From Pseudomonadota bacterium (GTDB taxonomy: Bacteria > Myxococcota > Bradymonadia > UBA4248): a stretch of DNA of 6,909 nucleotides. This document shows positions 5,657-6,909 of this stretch, piece by piece. The notes beneath the pieces were generated by a model. It searched no databases and was not told where the DNA came from. It was given only the letters and a program-made list of their open reading frames with translations. The stretch is from NCBI GenBank assembly GCA_017613855.1, contig JAGACY010000285.1, forward strand, positions 1-6,909, written 5' to 3'. A program made the position numbers and the translations under genes. Position 1 is the first letter of the stretch; each line of letters starts with the position of its first letter.

Positions 5657-6909
5657 CTATTTGATATCGAGTGATGTCTCAAGTTCGTGAATTGCATCAA
5701 TGGTCGCCGCATAGAAACAAACATTCTTTTCATGCCACTTGACGCATGAATATCCATCTTCGGTGCGGCAATCACTATCTGCCTCACAAGATTTCAGGCA
5801 CATGGCCATCGAGAAAGCAGTCTTATCGCTTCCGTCCTGGCCATACCCGGCAATCGTCGTAGTCTTGTGAATATCATTGATGAGAACGGACCCTTCCGGG
5901 CATGTCGCAGTTTTGGCCTTCTCAATATCCCCCGTATCAAACTTTTCATTGGCCAATTTAACGAGATCAGCTCCCCTGTTTTTCAAGGCCATATTGATAA
6001 CCCCACTACTTTGTGAGAACACGAGATGTGCATCGAGCGCACCAACAAAGCAATAACCATTAGGGACGCTTAGTTGGACGTTTTCTTCGACCTTTGCAAT
6101 AAATTTCAATCCCCAGTCGGCCAGATTGACAACACCACTGCTAATCCAACTGTTGTTTTTCAATGTATTCATGAAGCTCTTGGCACTACTAATAAAGCCA
6201 TCGTTTGCCGTAAGGCTGCTATCCCTAAAACATCCAAGCACCATGCCTTCGGGAATTTGAGCCGCTAAAGCGTCACAACCGGAAATCTCAGAAGCATTGC
6301 CAAAAAAGTTGGGGACAATCATCTGATCCGAATTATTAAACTTGGCGTAACTTCCCATTGTCGGATTCAACTCTTTCCCAGTAATCACGGTATTGCACGA
6401 ATCGCCCGAGCATGAGCATGGCACACCAACAGCAGATCCCTCTATGGGGGCGATGCATTCGTGGGCAGTCGGATCGCAGATTTTTTTCTCATCCTCGCAA
6501 TTGATGAGTTTTTCTTTACCTTCGGGCGTACAGCTGACAAGCGTATTGCCATCGCATGTGGCTTCTTTTTTAGGATCGCATTCGGGGGGCTCTGTCGTTT
6601 TAGGAGCGCAGGCATTGTTCGAGCAAATCTGATCATTATTCGCAGAGCAGTCGACCGTTTCGATGGTGCCGTTGTTGCATTTGAGAAGTGTGACGCCATC
6701 CGTATCGCAGGCATCCGCTGTGCATTCGTCAGGCGCTGTGCCTTTGGGAACGCAGGCATTGTTCGAGCAAATCTGGTCATTATCCGCAGAGCAGTCGACC
6801 GTTTCGATGGTGCCGTTGTTGCATTTGAGAAGTGTGACGCCATCCGTATCGCAGGCATCCGCTGTGCATTCGTCAGGCGCTGTGCCTTTGGGAACGCAGG
6901 CATTGTTCG
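5657..6909 (-). CDS. Cysteine-rich repeat protein, 5' end beyond the window (partial)
   Basis: The frame is open from the window edge to the TAG at 5657-5659, giving 416 visible residues. An internal GTG at 6422-6424 could be mistaken for a start of a 255-residue protein. The Cys modules upstream of it are in the same frame and clearly part of the gene. Visible residues 1-95 are two almost identical 48-residue units with six Cys each (SNNACVPKG... and DGVTLLKC). Residues 96-151 are a diverged module with C-D-G-N-T-L-V-S-C, related to the modules of the lipoprotein at 49-3132. Residues 163-416 form a domain I do not recognise. Near its end it has the pattern C-x3-C-x5-C-x7-C-x8-C (370-397) containing DSDCR and GYSC, typical of secreted Cys-rich proteins of myxobacteria. 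It is probably exported or surface-bound, but the signal peptide lies outside the window. No function is assigned. Confidence 0.85.
   Translation of the reverse strand, partial: NNACVPKGTAPDECTADACDTDGVTLLKCNNGTIETVDCSADNDQICSNNACVPKGTAPDECTADACDTDGVTLLKCNNGTIETVDCSANNDQICSNNACAPKTTEPPECDPKKEATCDGNTLVSCTPEGKEKLINCEDEKKICDPTAHECIAPIEGSAVGVPCSCSGDSCNTVITGKELNPTMGSYAKFNNSDQMIVPNFFGNASEISGCDALAAQIPEGMVLGCFRDSSLTANDGFISSAKSFMNTLKNNSWISSGVVNLADWGLKFIAKVEENVQLSVPNGYCFVGALDAHLVFSQSSGVINMALKNRGADLVKLANEKFDTGDIEKAKTATCPEGSVLINDIHKTTTIAGYGQDGSDKTAFSMAMCLKSCEADSDCRTEDGYSCVKWHEKNVCFYAATIDAIHELETSLDIK
6614..6909 (-). repeat. 144-bp in-frame tandem repeat encoding 48-residue Cys modules
   Basis: Copies at 6614-6757 and 6758-6901 agree at 142 of 144 positions. 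A further copy starts at 6902 and runs off the window. The differences are 6632/6776 (synonymous, Asp) and 6640/6784 (Asn in one copy, Asp in the other). The next module leftwards (about 6452-6613) is recognisably related in protein but not in DNA, apart from the last few bases. Confidence 0.95.

Noticed and set aside
6442..6903. Alternative minus-strand frame of 153 codons with a regular repeat in its translation
   Set aside because: The repeat simply reflects the 144-bp DNA repeat read in another frame. The true frame has periodic cysteines, continues to the stop at 5657, and joins a terminated gene.

Overview
The window carries three genes, all on the minus strand, read in the order: a cysteine-rich repeat protein (right edge, 5' end outside the window), a membrane Ser/Thr protein kinase with a PEGA domain, and a large lipoprotein that joins cysteine-rich modules, a metallophosphoesterase domain and a seven-repeat beta-propeller-like region. 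The kinase with a single membrane span and periplasmic PEGA domain, together with large secreted Cys-module lipoproteins, points to a Myxococcota/Bradymonadota-like ('deltaproteobacterial') bacterium. Base composition looks close to 50% GC or slightly below, with AT-rich spacers, which is low for classical soil myxobacteria. The lineage is an inference from protein architecture, not a identification.

Layout. 1-48: tail of the lipoprotein transcript with a strong 21-bp palindrome. 49-3132: the 1027-residue lipoprotein, with a good Shine-Dalgarno and a plausible promoter. 3133-3497: a 365-bp spacer with a promoter, a three-copy heptamer repeat, a candidate plus-strand small RNA (about 3320-3389), a 10-bp palindrome, and the kinase's intrinsic terminator. 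3498-5372: the kinase. 5373-5656: a 284-bp spacer with possible operator half-sites, a seven-copy heptamer array and the intrinsic terminator of the next gene. 5657 to beyond 6909: the cysteine-rich protein, whose frame stays open to the window edge through nearly identical 144-bp repeats.

Each gene is followed by a hairpin, and for the kinase and the Cys-rich protein this is a classical terminator. The three genes are therefore probably separate transcription units rather than one operon. Two products are exported and the third senses across the membrane, so the common theme is the cell envelope and surface. No mobile element, CRISPR array, tRNA or rRNA was seen. The points most worth a second look are the candidate small RNA, the paired loss of two cysteines in one module of the lipoprotein, the 142/144 identical repeats in the edge gene, and two different intergenic heptamer arrays.
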